A stretch of 64,000 nt of DNA, taken from contig JACKJC010000004.1 of assembly GCA_020638195.1 (NCBI GenBank), positions 496,001 to 560,000 of the forward strand. The letters run 5' to 3'. Of the stretch, positions 26,172 to 36,836 are shown in pieces. Position 1 is the stretch's first letter; every line of letters starts with the position of its first letter. The translations under genes were made by a program, and so were the position numbers. The DNA is from Methylobacteriaceae bacterium (GTDB taxonomy: Bacteria > Pseudomonadota > Alphaproteobacteria > Rhizobiales > Beijerinckiaceae). The notes under the pieces were generated by a model. That model ran no database searches and was not told where the DNA came from. It was given only the letters and a program-made list of their open reading frames with translations.

Positions 26172-27221
26172 TCAGACCCCCGTCGGCGGATTTCCGCCCC
26201 AGGGACCAGACGGTGGCGGCGCGGAAGGCCGCGACGCCGGCCTGGCCTGGGCCTGCGCCTGTTGGCCGGGAACCGCGCGCTGGCGACGCGAATCGTCGGT
26301 CGCGGACTCGCCGAGCGCCGACTTCGCGATTTCCGCTATGCCGCCGATCGAGCCGGCGATGCCCGCCAGATCCATCGGCAGGATGAAGGTCTTCTGGTTC
26401 GGCGCCTTGGCGAAGCCGTCCAGAGCCCGCACATATTTTTCCGCGACGAAGTAGTTGAGCGCGGCCAGATCGCCGCTGGCGATCGCCTCCGACACCATGC
26501 GCGTCGCCTCGGCTTCCGCCTGCGCGGAACGTTCGCGCGCCTCGGCGTCGCGGAAGGCGGCTTCCTTGCGGCCCTCGGCGTCGAGCACGACCGATTGCTT
26601 GCGGCCTTCCGCGCGCAGGATTTCGGCCTGCCGGAGGCCTTCGGCCTCGAGAATGTTGGCGCGCTTCTCGCGTTCCGCCTTCATCTGACGGCCCATGGAT
26701 TCCACGAGATCGCGCGGCGGCACGATGTCCTTGATCTCGATGCGCGTCGCCTTCACGCCCCAGGGCTCGACCGCCTGATCGACCACGCCGAGCAGGCGCA
26801 CGTTGATCTCGTCGCGATGCGACAACAGCTGGTCGAGATCCATCGAGCCCATGACTGTGCGGATGTTCGTCATGATGAGGTTGAGCAGCGCGATCTCGAG
26901 ATTGGCGACCTCGTAGGAGGCGCGCGCGGCGTCGAGCACCTGGAAGAACACGACGCCGTCGGCTGTGACCGTGGCGTTATCCTTGGTGATGACCTCCTGC
27001 GAGGGCACGTCGAGCACCTGTTCCATCATGTTCATGCGCCGCCCGACGCGGTCGATCCACGGCAGGATCAGCGCAAGTCCGGGCGTCAAGGTCGAATGAT
27101 ATTTGCCGAACCGCTCGACCGTATAATTGTAGCCCTGCGGCACCTGCCGCACGCCCATCATCAGCGTCAGAATGACGAGAACGACGACAGCGATGGCGAA
27201 CATGCTGAACCCGGCGAACAT
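26172..27221 (-). CDS. SPFH/stomatin family membrane protein, QmcA-like
   Basis: 349 residues. One N-terminal membrane helix (MFAGFSMFAIAVVVLVILTL) precedes an SPFH domain (about 25-200: VPQGYNYTVERFGKYHSTL, GLALILPWIDRV, DVPSQEVITKDNATVTADGV). A long Glu/Ala/Arg coiled coil follows (about 200-265) and then a Pro/Gln-rich tail. Such proteins form ring or cage microdomains and bind FtsH-type proteases. I use the ATG at 27221 because GGAG lies six bases before it; an ATG at 27233 would add four residues. It heads a two-gene operon with the NfeD gene. Confidence 0.9.
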   Translation of the reverse strand: MFAGFSMFAIAVVVLVILTLMMGVRQVPQGYNYTVERFGKYHSTLTPGLALILPWIDRVGRRMNMMEQVLDVPSQEVITKDNATVTADGVVFFQVLDAARASYEVANLEIALLNLIMTNIRTVMGSMDLDQLLSHRDEINVRLLGVVDQAVEPWGVKATRIEIKDIVPPRDLVESMGRQMKAEREKRANILEAEGLRQAEILRAEGRKQSVVLDAEGRKEAAFRDAEARERSAQAEAEATRMVSEAIASGDLAALNYFVAEKYVRALDGFAKAPNQKTFILPMDLAGIAGSIGGIAEIAKSALGESATDDSRRQRAVPGQQAQAQARPASRPSAPPPSGPWGGNPPTGV

Positions 27222-27386
27222 GCCTGTCTCCATAGGTGGGAATCGACTTTTCGTGAGGCGGGACCGTAATGGCTTGGCGAGACGCGCGAGGTGCGCTACC
27301 GCGCATCTTGGACTGCGCGGCGTAAGCTGTCATCCCTTGGAGACGTAGCCTCTCCCCGGTTCACCGCGGAGCGGTTTGCGATGCTT

Positions 27387-29066
27387 CTAGCGCGCCACCG
27401 GCGCCGGCCGGAACACCACGTCCCGATCCGCAGGCCACTTCATCCGCCACGCCAGCCTGATGTCTTTCTGTTCCTGCGGCTTGAGCTCGAAGGTCCAGGA
27501 CATCACGCCGCGCTTGTCGCCGACCTGCTTGTCGGTCGGCGGCGTGGTCTGCGACAGCTGCTCGACGCTGATCGCGGAATTCTCCGAGAAGGGAATGCGG
27601 TCGACGACGACGGCCTTGATCGGGAAGTCGTGCAGGTTCTTCACGCTCGTCTTGAAGTCGCGCTGGTCGATCTTGCTCTGGTTGTACCAGGTCGGTTCGT
27701 TTTCCTTCCGCTTGATCGGAACATGCGTGACCTTCACCCGATCGTCCGCGCCGAAGCCGAGGTCGAATCCGTCGCCGGGCGCGACCATGCCGAGCCGGCC
27801 CTGCCCGACAAAGGCGCCGTCGCGCTGCACGGAAACGGCGCCGGGCAGCAAGGGCGCCTCCTCCGCGTTTTCCAGATGCGCCTCGAGATAGGCGGTCGGA
27901 TCGAGCGACGGCGATGTCTTGACGATCAGCGACGGCTCGTAGCGCTTCGCGCCGAGCGAAAAATTCTTCATGGCGCCGTCGGCGGGCACGCTGATGCGGC
28001 CGGGCACGACGAAATTCGCCTGCCATGCATCGGCCTGCAGCACCGACTTCTGCTCCTCGGCGAGGACGGGCGGCGGCGCGGCGGCGACCATGCTCCCCGG
28101 CTTTGCCGCGTCCTGCGGATCGTATTTCCTCTTGGCCATTGGCGCCGCTTCACGGCGCGCCATGCCGGACGCCATCGGAACGGGCGGCTCCCAGAAGGCG
28201 ATGCGCTCGGGTTGCACGTCGGGCGCCTGCGAGCCGCGCAGGGCCCGCGTCGTCGAGACGGCCAGCGCCACGTCGCTCCAGTCCTCGCCCGTGCGCTGGA
28301 AGACCTGCGCGCGGCGCACGAGATCGAGCGCGGGCTTGCGACCCGCGCCGCCGGTGTCGAGCTTGGCGTCATAGGCCGGTCGCCACGACGCGCCGCCGAC
28401 GCGATAGGAGACAGAGAGCTTCGCCTTGGTGGCGCCGGCCGCATCGAGCGCGATCGTGATGTCGCGCAGCGGCGGTTTGCCGTGCTGGCGCGGCCGGCTC
28501 GCCTCGACCGCCTTGATCTCCTCGTCGATGTCGCGCAGGCGCGCCCGCGCCGCGCGCAGATCGTCGCCGACCTTGGCGAGCGCAGCGCCCACCGTATCGA
28601 AGGCGCTGTTCCACTGGCCGATGTCGAGCGGCTTTGCTTCGGTGGACAGTTTTTCAGGCGAAGCCTGCGCGAAACGCTTGATCATCTCGCTCTTGACCGT
28701 CAGCGCGTCGATCGTCGACTGCCACCCCTCGCGATCGCCGCGCAGACCCTTGAGCCGGGTCTCGACAGCCGTCTCGCCCTTGACGTCTGCCGGCGCAAGA
28801 CGCGCTTCCACAGCGCCGATGCCGATGGCCGCGGACCCTTCGCCCGCGACGCGCAGCGACGCCGGATCGAGCGCATAGGGCAAGCCGCGCAACACGATGT
28901 TCGAGGCGCCCGCGGGCAGTTCAACGTCCATCACGCGCGTCACCAGCGCCGCGTCGGGATAGACGGTGACGCGATCGATGCGCGATTTCCCCTCAATATC
29001 GGCCGCGGCGGCGACGCCGGCAGCGAGAGGCGTGAGGGCGGTAGCCGCGAGCATGATCTTGCGCAT
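27387..29066 (-). CDS. DUF4139 (mucoidy inhibitor MuiA-like) secreted protein
   Basis: 559 residues. Residues 1-21 are a signal peptide. An N-terminal DUF4140-like part (SRIDRVTVYPDAALVTRVM, about 27-45) is followed by a coiled coil (about 95-185) and the DUF4139 domain (about 190-555: KLSVSYRVGGASWRPAYDA, LVRRAQVFQRTGEDWSDV, and a C-terminal FELKPQEQKDIRLAWRMKWP). Family members are large extracytoplasmic proteins of unknown function. One was noted to lower mucoidy, but nothing here confirms that role. The start at 29066 has GGGGAG nearby; the earlier ATG gives no signal peptide. Confidence 0.85.
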   Translation of the reverse strand: MRKIMLAATALTPLAAGVAAAADIEGKSRIDRVTVYPDAALVTRVMDVELPAGASNIVLRGLPYALDPASLRVAGEGSAAIGIGAVEARLAPADVKGETAVETRLKGLRGDREGWQSTIDALTVKSEMIKRFAQASPEKLSTEAKPLDIGQWNSAFDTVGAALAKVGDDLRAARARLRDIDEEIKAVEASRPRQHGKPPLRDITIALDAAGATKAKLSVSYRVGGASWRPAYDAKLDTGGAGRKPALDLVRRAQVFQRTGEDWSDVALAVSTTRALRGSQAPDVQPERIAFWEPPVPMASGMARREAAPMAKRKYDPQDAAKPGSMVAAAPPPVLAEEQKSVLQADAWQANFVVPGRISVPADGAMKNFSLGAKRYEPSLIVKTSPSLDPTAYLEAHLENAEEAPLLPGAVSVQRDGAFVGQGRLGMVAPGDGFDLGFGADDRVKVTHVPIKRKENEPTWYNQSKIDQRDFKTSVKNLHDFPIKAVVVDRIPFSENSAISVEQLSQTTPPTDKQVGDKRGVMSWTFELKPQEQKDIRLAWRMKWPADRDVVFRPAPVAR

Positions 29067-29220
29067 GAAGTCTCCCCTGTCGATAACGGCGCCATCTCGT
29101 CGCCGCTTTGCGGAATTTTCACGGCCAATACTTGGCTGACGCAAGGCTTACGCTATCGGGGTTTACGCAAACCTCACGCTCGCGCATGGTGCGCGCCCGC
29201 GCCACTGGAAACTTCCCGCC

Positions 29221-30123
29221 TTGTTCAAACGCGCAGCGCACTGGACCTACGACCGCGCCTGGTTGCTGATGATCCTGACCACGATGCTTTGGGGCGGCAA
29301 TGGCGTCGCCTCGCGCCTCGCCGTGGGGCGCGTCACGCCCATGTCGCTCGTCTTCATCCGCTGGCTCGCCGTGTGCATCCTGCTCGCGCTTGCCTTCCGC
29401 GAGCAGATCGTCGCGCATCGCGCCGAACTCTATCGTCATCGCTGGCGCATCCTGCTGATGTCCGGCTTCGGCTTCACCGGCTTCACCGTGCTGTTCTACC
29501 TCTCCGCCTATTACACGACGGCGGTGAACATCACGCTGCTGCAATCCTCGATCCCGCCCATGGTGCTGGCCATGTCCATCGTCATCGTCGGCGTCCGGCC
29601 GACGGTCATGCAGATCGTCGGCATGCTGGTGACGCTCGTCGGCGTCGCGCTCATCGCCACGCACGGCGAACCGCTGAAGATATTGCAGACGAAATTCAAC
29701 TTCGGCGACATTCTCGTGCTGATCGCCTGCGTCTTCTACGCCGGCTACACATTCTCGCTGCGCAACCGGCCCGCGCTGCCACAGCTCGTCTTCTTCACCG
29801 CGCTCGCCTTCGCCGCGCTGGTCACATCGTTTCCGTTCATGCTGGGCGAAGTCGCGACGGGTAATTTCCACTGGCCGACGCCGTCGGGCTGGCTCGTGCT
29901 GATCTTTGTCGCGCTCGGGCCATCCCTGGCGTCGCAGCTACTTTACATGCGCGCGGTCGAACTCATCGGCCCCAACCGCGCGGGACTGTTTTCCAACCTG
30001 GTGCCGATCTTCGGCGCGCTCTTCGCCGTGTTGATCCTCGGCGAGGAATTCCACATCTACCATGCTCTCGCGCTGGCCTTCGCGCTGACCGGAATCTGGC
30101 TCGCGGAGCAGCGGGCGCGGTGA
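29221..30123 (+). CDS. DMT superfamily (EamA) transporter
   Basis: 300 residues and ten predicted membrane helices arranged as two EamA repeats (roughly 12-140 and 155-298). The first has MLWGGNGVASRLAVGRVTP and FIRWLAV. The second has the diagnostic GPNRAGLFSNLVPIFGALFAVLILGEE near residue 255. It exports or imports a small metabolite across the inner membrane; the substrate cannot be inferred. The start is a TTG at 29221 with a weak GGAAAC upstream. Internal ATG codons would delete the first helix. Confidence 0.85.
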   Translation: MFKRAAHWTYDRAWLLMILTTMLWGGNGVASRLAVGRVTPMSLVFIRWLAVCILLALAFREQIVAHRAELYRHRWRILLMSGFGFTGFTVLFYLSAYYTTAVNITLLQSSIPPMVLAMSIVIVGVRPTVMQIVGMLVTLVGVALIATHGEPLKILQTKFNFGDILVLIACVFYAGYTFSLRNRPALPQLVFFTALAFAALVTSFPFMLGEVATGNFHWPTPSGWLVLIFVALGPSLASQLLYMRAVELIGPNRAGLFSNLVPIFGALFAVLILGEEFHIYHALALAFALTGIWLAEQRAR

Positions 30124-30133
30124 AGGGCGGTCT

Positions 30134-30252
30134 CCCTCTCCCCGCAAGCGGGGAGAGGGTTGGGGCGAGGGGCCAAGCGACTGGTACGGACGTAGCGGCG
30201 CGGCCCTTCATCCGACCCTCGGCCACCTTCTCCCCGTAATACGGGGAGAAGG
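30134..30252. repeat. Pair of GC-rich palindromes between convergent genes
   Basis: CCCTCTCCCCGC (30134-30145) / GCGGGGAGAGGG (30148-30159) is a perfect 12-bp stem. CCTTCTCCCCGT (30226-30237) / ACGGGGAGAAGG (30241-30252) is a second, related one. The first has the same arms as the palindrome at 53479-53504, so this is a dispersed element. Both lie between the EamA transporter gene and the end of serA and may also act as transcript ends. Confidence 0.75.
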
Positions 30253-30261
30253 GGAACCCGA

Positions 30262-31848
30262 TCAGAACGCCAGAACCTTCGCCTGCTTCACGCCGGGCAG
30301 CTTCTGGATTTCGCCGAGCGTCGCGGCCGGCGGCGCGCTGTCGACCGCAACCAGCGCGATCGCCGAACCGCCCTCTTCGTCGCGACCGAGCGCGAAGGTC
30401 GCGATATTGACCTTGGCGTCGCCGAGCAGGCCGGCGAAACGGCCGATGAAGCCCGGCTTGTCCTCGTTCGTCACGTAGATCATGTGGGGCAGGAATTCGG
30501 CATCGACCTTGATGCCCTTGATGTCGACGATGCGCGGCTTGCCGTCGTGGAAGACGGTGCCGGCGACCGAACGCTCCTGCCGCTCGGTAACGACCGATAG
30601 CGTGATCAGCGATTCATAGTCGCCGTCCGCCGCGCGCGTGACCTCGTCGATCACGATGCCGCGCTCCTTGGCGACGATCGGCGCCGAGACGACGTTCACG
30701 TCCGACAGCAGCGGGCGCAGCAGGCCGGCGATCGCGGCGGCCGTGATCGCCTTGGTCTTCAGCTCTGCGACATTGCCTTCGTAGGTGATCGTGACCTTGC
30801 TGATGCCGGTCTCGGTGAGCTGGCCGGCGAACGAGCCGAGCTTCTCGGCAAGCGCGATGAAGGGCTTCAGCTTCGGCGCCTCTTCCGCCGTGATCGACGG
30901 GAAGTTCACCGCATTTGAGATGGCGCCCCGCGTGAGATAGTCGGACATCTGCTCGGCGACCTGCAGCGCGACATTCTCCTGCGCTTCCGACGTGGAGGCG
31001 CCGAGATGCGGCGTGCAGACGACATTGGACCGGCCGAACAGCACGTTCGACGTCGCAGGCTCCTCGATGAACACGTCGAAGGCCGCGCCCGCGACATGGC
31101 CGGAATCGAGCGCGGCCGCGAGCGCGACCTCGTCGACGAGACCGCCGCGCGCGCAATTGACGATGCGCACGCCCTTCTTCGTCTTGGCGATGTTTTCAGC
31201 CGACAGGATGTTCTTAGTCTGCGCCGTCATCGGCGTATGCAGCGTGATGATGTCGGCGCGCGCGAGCAGTTCGTCGAGCTCGACCTTCTCGACGCCGATG
31301 TCCTTGGCGCGTTCCGGCGACAGGAAGGGATCGAAGGCGATGACGCGCATGCGCAGGCCGATGGCGCGATCGGCGACAATCGAACCGATATTGCCGCAGC
31401 CGATCACGCCGAGCGTCTTGGCTGTGATCTCGACGCCCATGAAGCGGTTCTTCTCCCACTTGCCGGCCTGCGTCGAGGCGTCGGCGGCGGGGATTTCGCG
31501 CGCCAGCGCGAACATCATGGCGATGGCGTGCTCGGCGGTCGTGATCGAATTGCCGAACGGCGTGTTCATCACGATGATGCCGCGACCCGTGGCCGCGGGA
31601 ATGTCGACATTGTCGACGCCGATGCCGGCGCGGCCGATGACTTTCAGATTCTTGGCGTTCTGGAGGATCTTCGCGGTGACCTTGGTCGCCGAGCGGATCG
31701 CGAGGCCGTCATAGTCGCCGATGATCGCGGCGAGCTTGTCCTTGTCCTTGCCGAGGTTCGGCTGGAAGTCGACCTCGACGCCGCGCTCCTTGAAGATGGC
31801 GACGGCGGCGGGCGACAGGGCGTCGGAAATGAGTACGCGAGGAGCCAT
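30262..31848 (-). CDS. serA: D-3-phosphoglycerate dehydrogenase
   Basis: 528 residues, the long form with three parts: a substrate domain, an NAD-binding Rossmann domain (GVIGCGNIGSIVADRA at about 146-161, with catalytic Arg in NCARGGLVDE and His in CTPHLGASTSEA), then an intervening ASB domain and a C-terminal ACT domain (about 455-528, NEDKPGFIGRFAGLLGDAKVN). The ACT part usually senses serine. It performs the first step of serine synthesis, oxidising 3-phosphoglycerate in the cytoplasm. serC lies 231 bases upstream on the same strand, but nested palindromes separate them, so one transcript is possible but not certain. Confidence 0.97.
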   Translation of the reverse strand: MAPRVLISDALSPAAVAIFKERGVEVDFQPNLGKDKDKLAAIIGDYDGLAIRSATKVTAKILQNAKNLKVIGRAGIGVDNVDIPAATGRGIIVMNTPFGNSITTAEHAIAMMFALAREIPAADASTQAGKWEKNRFMGVEITAKTLGVIGCGNIGSIVADRAIGLRMRVIAFDPFLSPERAKDIGVEKVELDELLARADIITLHTPMTAQTKNILSAENIAKTKKGVRIVNCARGGLVDEVALAAALDSGHVAGAAFDVFIEEPATSNVLFGRSNVVCTPHLGASTSEAQENVALQVAEQMSDYLTRGAISNAVNFPSITAEEAPKLKPFIALAEKLGSFAGQLTETGISKVTITYEGNVAELKTKAITAAAIAGLLRPLLSDVNVVSAPIVAKERGIVIDEVTRAADGDYESLITLSVVTERQERSVAGTVFHDGKPRIVDIKGIKVDAEFLPHMIYVTNEDKPGFIGRFAGLLGDAKVNIATFALGRDEEGGSAIALVAVDSAPPAATLGEIQKLPGVKQAKVLAF

Positions 31849-31875
31849 GTGAGTCTCTCAATGAAAAGGGGTTCT

Positions 31876-32062
31876 CCCCTCCCCCTTGTGGGGAGGGGCG
31901 GGGGAGGGGGTCGCGGAATGCTGCGAGGTTGGCGGCATGCGCCAAGGCAATAGCGTCGCAGGATTGCGCGACCCCCTCCCTAACCCTCCCCAAATCGAAG
32001 TCGGCTATTGCCGACTTCGACATCTTTGCACAAGTCGGCAACAGCCGACTTGTGGGGGAGGG
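31876..32062. repeat. Nested palindromic elements between serC and serA
   Basis: Several layers are visible. CCCCTCCCC (31876-31884) pairs with GGGGAGGGG (31890-31898). A GGGGGAGGGGGTCGCG block is answered by CGCGACCCCCTCCC (about 31968-31981). CCCTCCCC (31984-31991) pairs with GGGGAGGG (32055-32062). Inside that last stem lie two hairpins, TCGAAGTCGGC-TATT-GCCGACTTCGA (31995-32020) and ACAAGTCGGC-AACA-GCCGACTTGT (32030-32053). Confidence 0.8.
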
Positions 32063-32079
32063 AATGGACTCGGGATGTC

Positions 32080-33252
32080 TTACGCCGCCTTCGCCAGGCC
32101 AGCCTTCGCTTCCGCGAACGCCCAGTCGAGCCACGCTGTCAGCGCCTCGACGTCCGATTTCTCGACCGTCGCGCCGCACCAGATGCGCAGGCCGGGAGGG
32201 GCGTCGCGATAGGCGCCGATGTCGTAGGCGACCTTTTCCTTCTCGAGCAGCGTCGCGAGTTGCTTGGCGAAGGCGGCCTGCTGATCGGCGGGCAGCGAGG
32301 TGATCGCGGGATCGATGACCTTCAGGCAGACGCTGGTGTTCGAGCGGATGTCGGCGCTCCTGGCCAGGAAATCCACCCAGGAGGTCTTGGCCTTCCAGTC
32401 GGCGATCGCCTTGGTGTTGGCGTCCGCGCGCGCGACCAGCGCATCGAGGCCGCCGATCGACTTCGCCCAGTTCAGCGCGTCGATGTAATCCTCCACGCAC
32501 AGCATCGACGGCGTGTTGATCGTCTCGCCCTCGAAGATGCCTTCGATCAACTTGCCGGCCTTGGTCATGCGGAAGATCTTCGGCAGCGGCCAGGCCGGCT
32601 TGTAGCTTTCGAGACGCTCCACAGCGCGCGGCGACAGGATCAGCACGCCATGCGCGGCCTCGCCGCCGAGCGCCTTCTGCCACGAGAAGGTGACGACATC
32701 GAGCTTGGCGAAGTCGAGCTTTTGCGCGAAGGCGGCCGACGTCGCGTCGCAGATCGTCAGGCCCTTGCGGTCGGCCGCGATCCAGTCGGCGTTGGGAACG
32801 CGGACGCCGGAGGTCGTGCCGTTCCAGGTGAAGACGACATCATTGTCGCAGTTCACTTCCGCCAGATTCGGGATTTCGCCGTAGCCGCTCTTGAGCGTAC
32901 GCGTGTCCTTCAGCTGCAGCTGCTTGACGACATCGGTCACCCAGCCCTCGCCGAAGCTCTCCCAGGCGAGCAGGTCGACCGGGCGGGCGCCGAGCAGCGA
33001 CCACAGCGCCATCTCGACCGCGCCCGTATCGGACGCCGGCACGATGCCGATGCGATAGTCGGAGGGAACCTGAAGAACCTCGCGGGTGAGGTCGATGGCG
33101 AGCTTCAGCTTGCTCTTGCCGACCTTGGCGCGGTGCGAACGGCCGAGCGGCGCGTCTTTCAGGGCTTCGAGGGACCAGCCGGGGCGCTTGGCGCAGGGGC
33201 CGGAAGAAAAATTGGGATTGGCCGGCCGGAAGCCGGGCATCGTATTCGCCAT
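32080..33252 (-). CDS. serC: Phosphoserine aminotransferase
   Basis: 390 residues, the alphaproteobacterial SerC type. It begins MPGFRPANPNFSSGPCAKRPG and contains IGIVPASDTGAVEMALWSLLG, FTWNGTTSGVRVP and the PLP lysine in SWQKALGGEAAHGV (about 195-208). It converts 3-phosphohydroxypyruvate, the SerA product, to phosphoserine, and often also serves in pyridoxal phosphate synthesis. ATG 33252 follows AAGGATGG. An upstream extension to 33441 lacks family sequence. serA is next in the direction of transcription. Confidence 0.95.
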   Translation of the reverse strand: MANTMPGFRPANPNFSSGPCAKRPGWSLEALKDAPLGRSHRAKVGKSKLKLAIDLTREVLQVPSDYRIGIVPASDTGAVEMALWSLLGARPVDLLAWESFGEGWVTDVVKQLQLKDTRTLKSGYGEIPNLAEVNCDNDVVFTWNGTTSGVRVPNADWIAADRKGLTICDATSAAFAQKLDFAKLDVVTFSWQKALGGEAAHGVLILSPRAVERLESYKPAWPLPKIFRMTKAGKLIEGIFEGETINTPSMLCVEDYIDALNWAKSIGGLDALVARADANTKAIADWKAKTSWVDFLARSADIRSNTSVCLKVIDPAITSLPADQQAAFAKQLATLLEKEKVAYDIGAYRDAPPGLRIWCGATVEKSDVEALTAWLDWAFAEAKAGLAKAA

Positions 33253-33342
33253 ATTGAGCCATCCTTTCAGATGGGCGCCTCCCGTTGGGGGGAGGTGTCC
33301 CGCGGACGGCGATAAAGGGTGGCGAACGGGAAAGCAAGAGCG

Positions 33343-33375
33343 ACAAAATGAAACGGCGGGCCGAAGCCCGCCGTT
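33343..33375 (-). terminator. Intrinsic terminator of the porin gene at 33398
   Basis: AACGGCGGGC (33352-33361) / GCCCGCCGTT (33366-33375), loop CGAA. Read on the minus strand the stem is followed by TTTCATTTTGTC. It lies 23 bases beyond the porin stop codon. Confidence 0.85.
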
Positions 33376-33397
33376 GCAATGCAGTCGCGATCGCGGC

Positions 33398-34300
33398 TCA
33401 GTCCGGATAGTAGCGCAAGCCGATGCGAATTTCCCGCGCATCGTTCGTCTTCTGGGTGGCGCCGGAGAACGCGGTATAGGATGTGAGCTTGCCCAGATTG
33501 AGATAGCGCGCTCCGACGTCGATTGAGAGATTGGGCGTCACGGCGTAGGAGACGCCGCCCATCAGCGCCCAGGCGAGCTGGACGGAGCTCAGCGAGCGCG
33601 ACATGTCGAAATTGTAGTACCAGCTGAGCATCGGATTGACGGCGTCCGGCGTCGTCACCTGATAGGGCACGCCGTTGCTCATGAACCAGTTCTGGGACGC
33701 CTTCTGGTAGACGTAGTTCGCGCCGACGCCCGCGCCGATGTATGGCGTGAGCCCCCACCAGTTGCCGAGATCGGCGTAGACGTTCAGCAGCAGCGTCGTG
33801 TTGTTCACGCGCGCCCGATACAAATCCCGACAGGTGTCGCGGATCGGCGTCTCGCCGATGATATTGCCGCCGGCGTCCCTGATCGGCGCCCAGCCGACGA
33901 TACAGGCGATCGACGTCGTATTGTCGTTGAAGGATCGCGGGGCGCGCCAGTCGAGCGTCAGGTCCGCGCGCATCCAGTCGTTGAACTTGTAACCGGCGCC
34001 GAGGCCGAAGCTCCACGAGTTCGGAAAGCTGCCGCCACGCGGCAGGGTCGAGCTGCCGATGCCGATCTGGATGTCCTTGGCGACGCCGATATCGCCGCGC
34101 AGGTACCAGTTTGAGGCGAAGGTCACCCGAGGCTCGTCGGCCGGCGCATAGCCGGAGCCGGGCGTGATGGGCGGGGCCGCTCCGAACATCGAGGCGACCG
34201 CGGGATCAGCCGCCATGGCGCCGGATAGCCCGCCGAGTGCGGCGGCGGTCGCGACGGTCGCAATTCCCAGTCCGCGAGCAAGGAAACTCATTTCGCTCAT
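33398..34300 (-). CDS. Outer-membrane beta-barrel protein, Omp25/31-like
   Basis: 300 residues. A signal peptide (about 1-30, ending GAMAAD) is followed by an N-terminal WYLRGDIGVAKD strand and an eight-strand barrel pattern: FGLGAGYKFNDWMRADLTLDWR, LNVYADLGNWWGLTPYIGAGVGANYVYQ, ALMGGVSYAVTPNLSIDVGARYLNLG, and a C-terminal IRIGLRYYPD. These blocks are those of the rhizobial Omp25/31 family of abundant structural porin-like proteins. Alternative ATG codons at 34306 and 34291 do not change the mature protein. A related gene lies next upstream on the same strand (34475-35344). Confidence 0.88.
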   Translation of the reverse strand: MSEMSFLARGLGIATVATAAALGGLSGAMAADPAVASMFGAAPPITPGSGYAPADEPRVTFASNWYLRGDIGVAKDIQIGIGSSTLPRGGSFPNSWSFGLGAGYKFNDWMRADLTLDWRAPRSFNDNTTSIACIVGWAPIRDAGGNIIGETPIRDTCRDLYRARVNNTTLLLNVYADLGNWWGLTPYIGAGVGANYVYQKASQNWFMSNGVPYQVTTPDAVNPMLSWYYNFDMSRSLSSVQLAWALMGGVSYAVTPNLSIDVGARYLNLGKLTSYTAFSGATQKTNDAREIRIGLRYYPD

Positions 34301-34421
34301 CCCCAACTTGCCCGAGGCGTCAGCCGGGCTTTCGATGAATCAAAAATGAGCGAACATGCTTAAAATGCGCTTAACCCTAATGCTTTGTCGCGAAAACTTT
34401 TTCACTGCCTTTCGCTACTCC

Positions 34422-34455
34422 ACAAAAGAAAACGGCGCGGACGAGCCGCGCCGTT
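34422..34455 (-). terminator. Intrinsic terminator of the porin gene at 34475
   Basis: AACGGCGCGG (34431-34440) / CCGCGCCGTT (34446-34455) with loop ACGAG. On the minus strand it is followed by TTCTTTTGTGG. It lies 20 bases past the stop. Confidence 0.85.
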
Positions 34456-34474
34456 CTTCTCGAAGAAGACTTGC

Positions 34475-35344
34475 TCAGTACTTGCGGACGAGCGGGCCAG
34501 GGCGACCGCCGAAGATCGGCGCGCTCGGCGCGAGCATCGGACCGGCGCCGGCGTCGCCCAGCATGTAGCGCACGCCCAGGCGCAGATCGTGCGCCGTATG
34601 CTTGAAGGACTGGACCTCGAAATAGCAGCTGGCGACCACTTCGCAGACGATCGGGTTGCTCGAGACGGTGCCCATGTCGATATAGCGATAGCCCATGTCG
34701 ATCTTCAGATTCGATGTGACGTTGTAGCCGAGGCCCGCCATGAGCGCCCAGGCGAAGTTCGTCTTGGTCGAATCGGCGGCGAAGCCGACGCCAGCGCCGA
34801 CGTCCGTCAGGCTCTTCATACGGTGATTGACCATGCCGACGCCAGCGCCGACATAGGGCGTCACGCCGGCCCAGGTGCCGAGATCGACATAGCCGTTCAG
34901 CATGAAGGCCGCGGACGAGACATTCGCCGAGTAGGTGTCGAGACAGAAGGGATTGGCGCAGAAGGCCGTGTAGGTCACGCCCTTGCGATAGGCGGCCGAC
35001 GACCGGTATTCGGCGGTCACGTCCGCGCGGAACCAGTTGTTGAACTGATAGCCGACGCCGATGCCGATGAGCCCGGAATCTCCGAGATCGGAATAGGCGG
35101 TCGAGATAGCCGGAGCGCCGCCGCCCAGCGCATTGGCCGGCTGCAAGGTCGAGCGCAGGCTGGACATCTGGTTGATACCGACGCCGACGTCGCCGCGCAG
35201 ATACCAGCCGCTCATGTCGGCGGCGGGCGCGAGCACCGGGGCTTCGACCGGCGGCGGGGGCGGAAGGAGATCGGCGGCGAGCGCCGGACCGAACGCAGCG
35301 GCGCTCAGCATCCCCGCCAACGAAAGGGCCGTATACTTGCCCAT
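34475..35344 (-). CDS. Outer-membrane beta-barrel protein, Omp25/31-like, second copy
   Basis: 289 residues with signal peptide 1-23 (ending ALAAD), a short proline segment (LLPPPPPVEAP) that could span or contact peptidoglycan, then WYLRGDVGVGINQMSS. The barrel repeats GIGVGYQFNNWFRADVTAEYR, LNGYVDLGTWAGVTPYVGAGVG, ALMAGLGYNVTSNLKIDMGYRYID and LRLGVRYML follow. It shares the full strand order with the neighbour at 33398-34300, so the two are paralogues. Each has its own terminator, which argues for separate transcripts. A disulphide between the cysteines of CANPFC is possible. Confidence 0.88.
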   Translation of the reverse strand: MGKYTALSLAGMLSAAAFGPALAADLLPPPPPVEAPVLAPAADMSGWYLRGDVGVGINQMSSLRSTLQPANALGGGAPAISTAYSDLGDSGLIGIGVGYQFNNWFRADVTAEYRSSAAYRKGVTYTAFCANPFCLDTYSANVSSAAFMLNGYVDLGTWAGVTPYVGAGVGMVNHRMKSLTDVGAGVGFAADSTKTNFAWALMAGLGYNVTSNLKIDMGYRYIDMGTVSSNPIVCEVVASCYFEVQSFKHTAHDLRLGVRYMLGDAGAGPMLAPSAPIFGGRPGPLVRKY

Positions 35345-35489
35345 GCGAAATTCCTTTCAATGACGGGCAAGCGCCCGAATCCGTTACAGACGGATGGAAT
35401 TTCGCAGACGTTTCTTAATTTCGACTTAACCCTAACTCTTAACCACGCAAGCTCGGTAACATCGGCTCGAAAACCTTGAAAACCGGGCC

Positions 35490-36836
<1,347 letters not shown>

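Noticed and set aside
27291..29864. An 857-codon open frame opposite the DUF4139 gene
   Set aside because: It runs antisense through a well supported gene, is extremely rich in Arg and Ala, and shows no domain. Long antisense frames are expected at this GC content. The genuine EamA gene at 29221-30123 lies in another frame.
30134..30252. CRISPR repeats
   Set aside because: Only two related but unequal palindromes are present, with no regular spacing and no cas genes.
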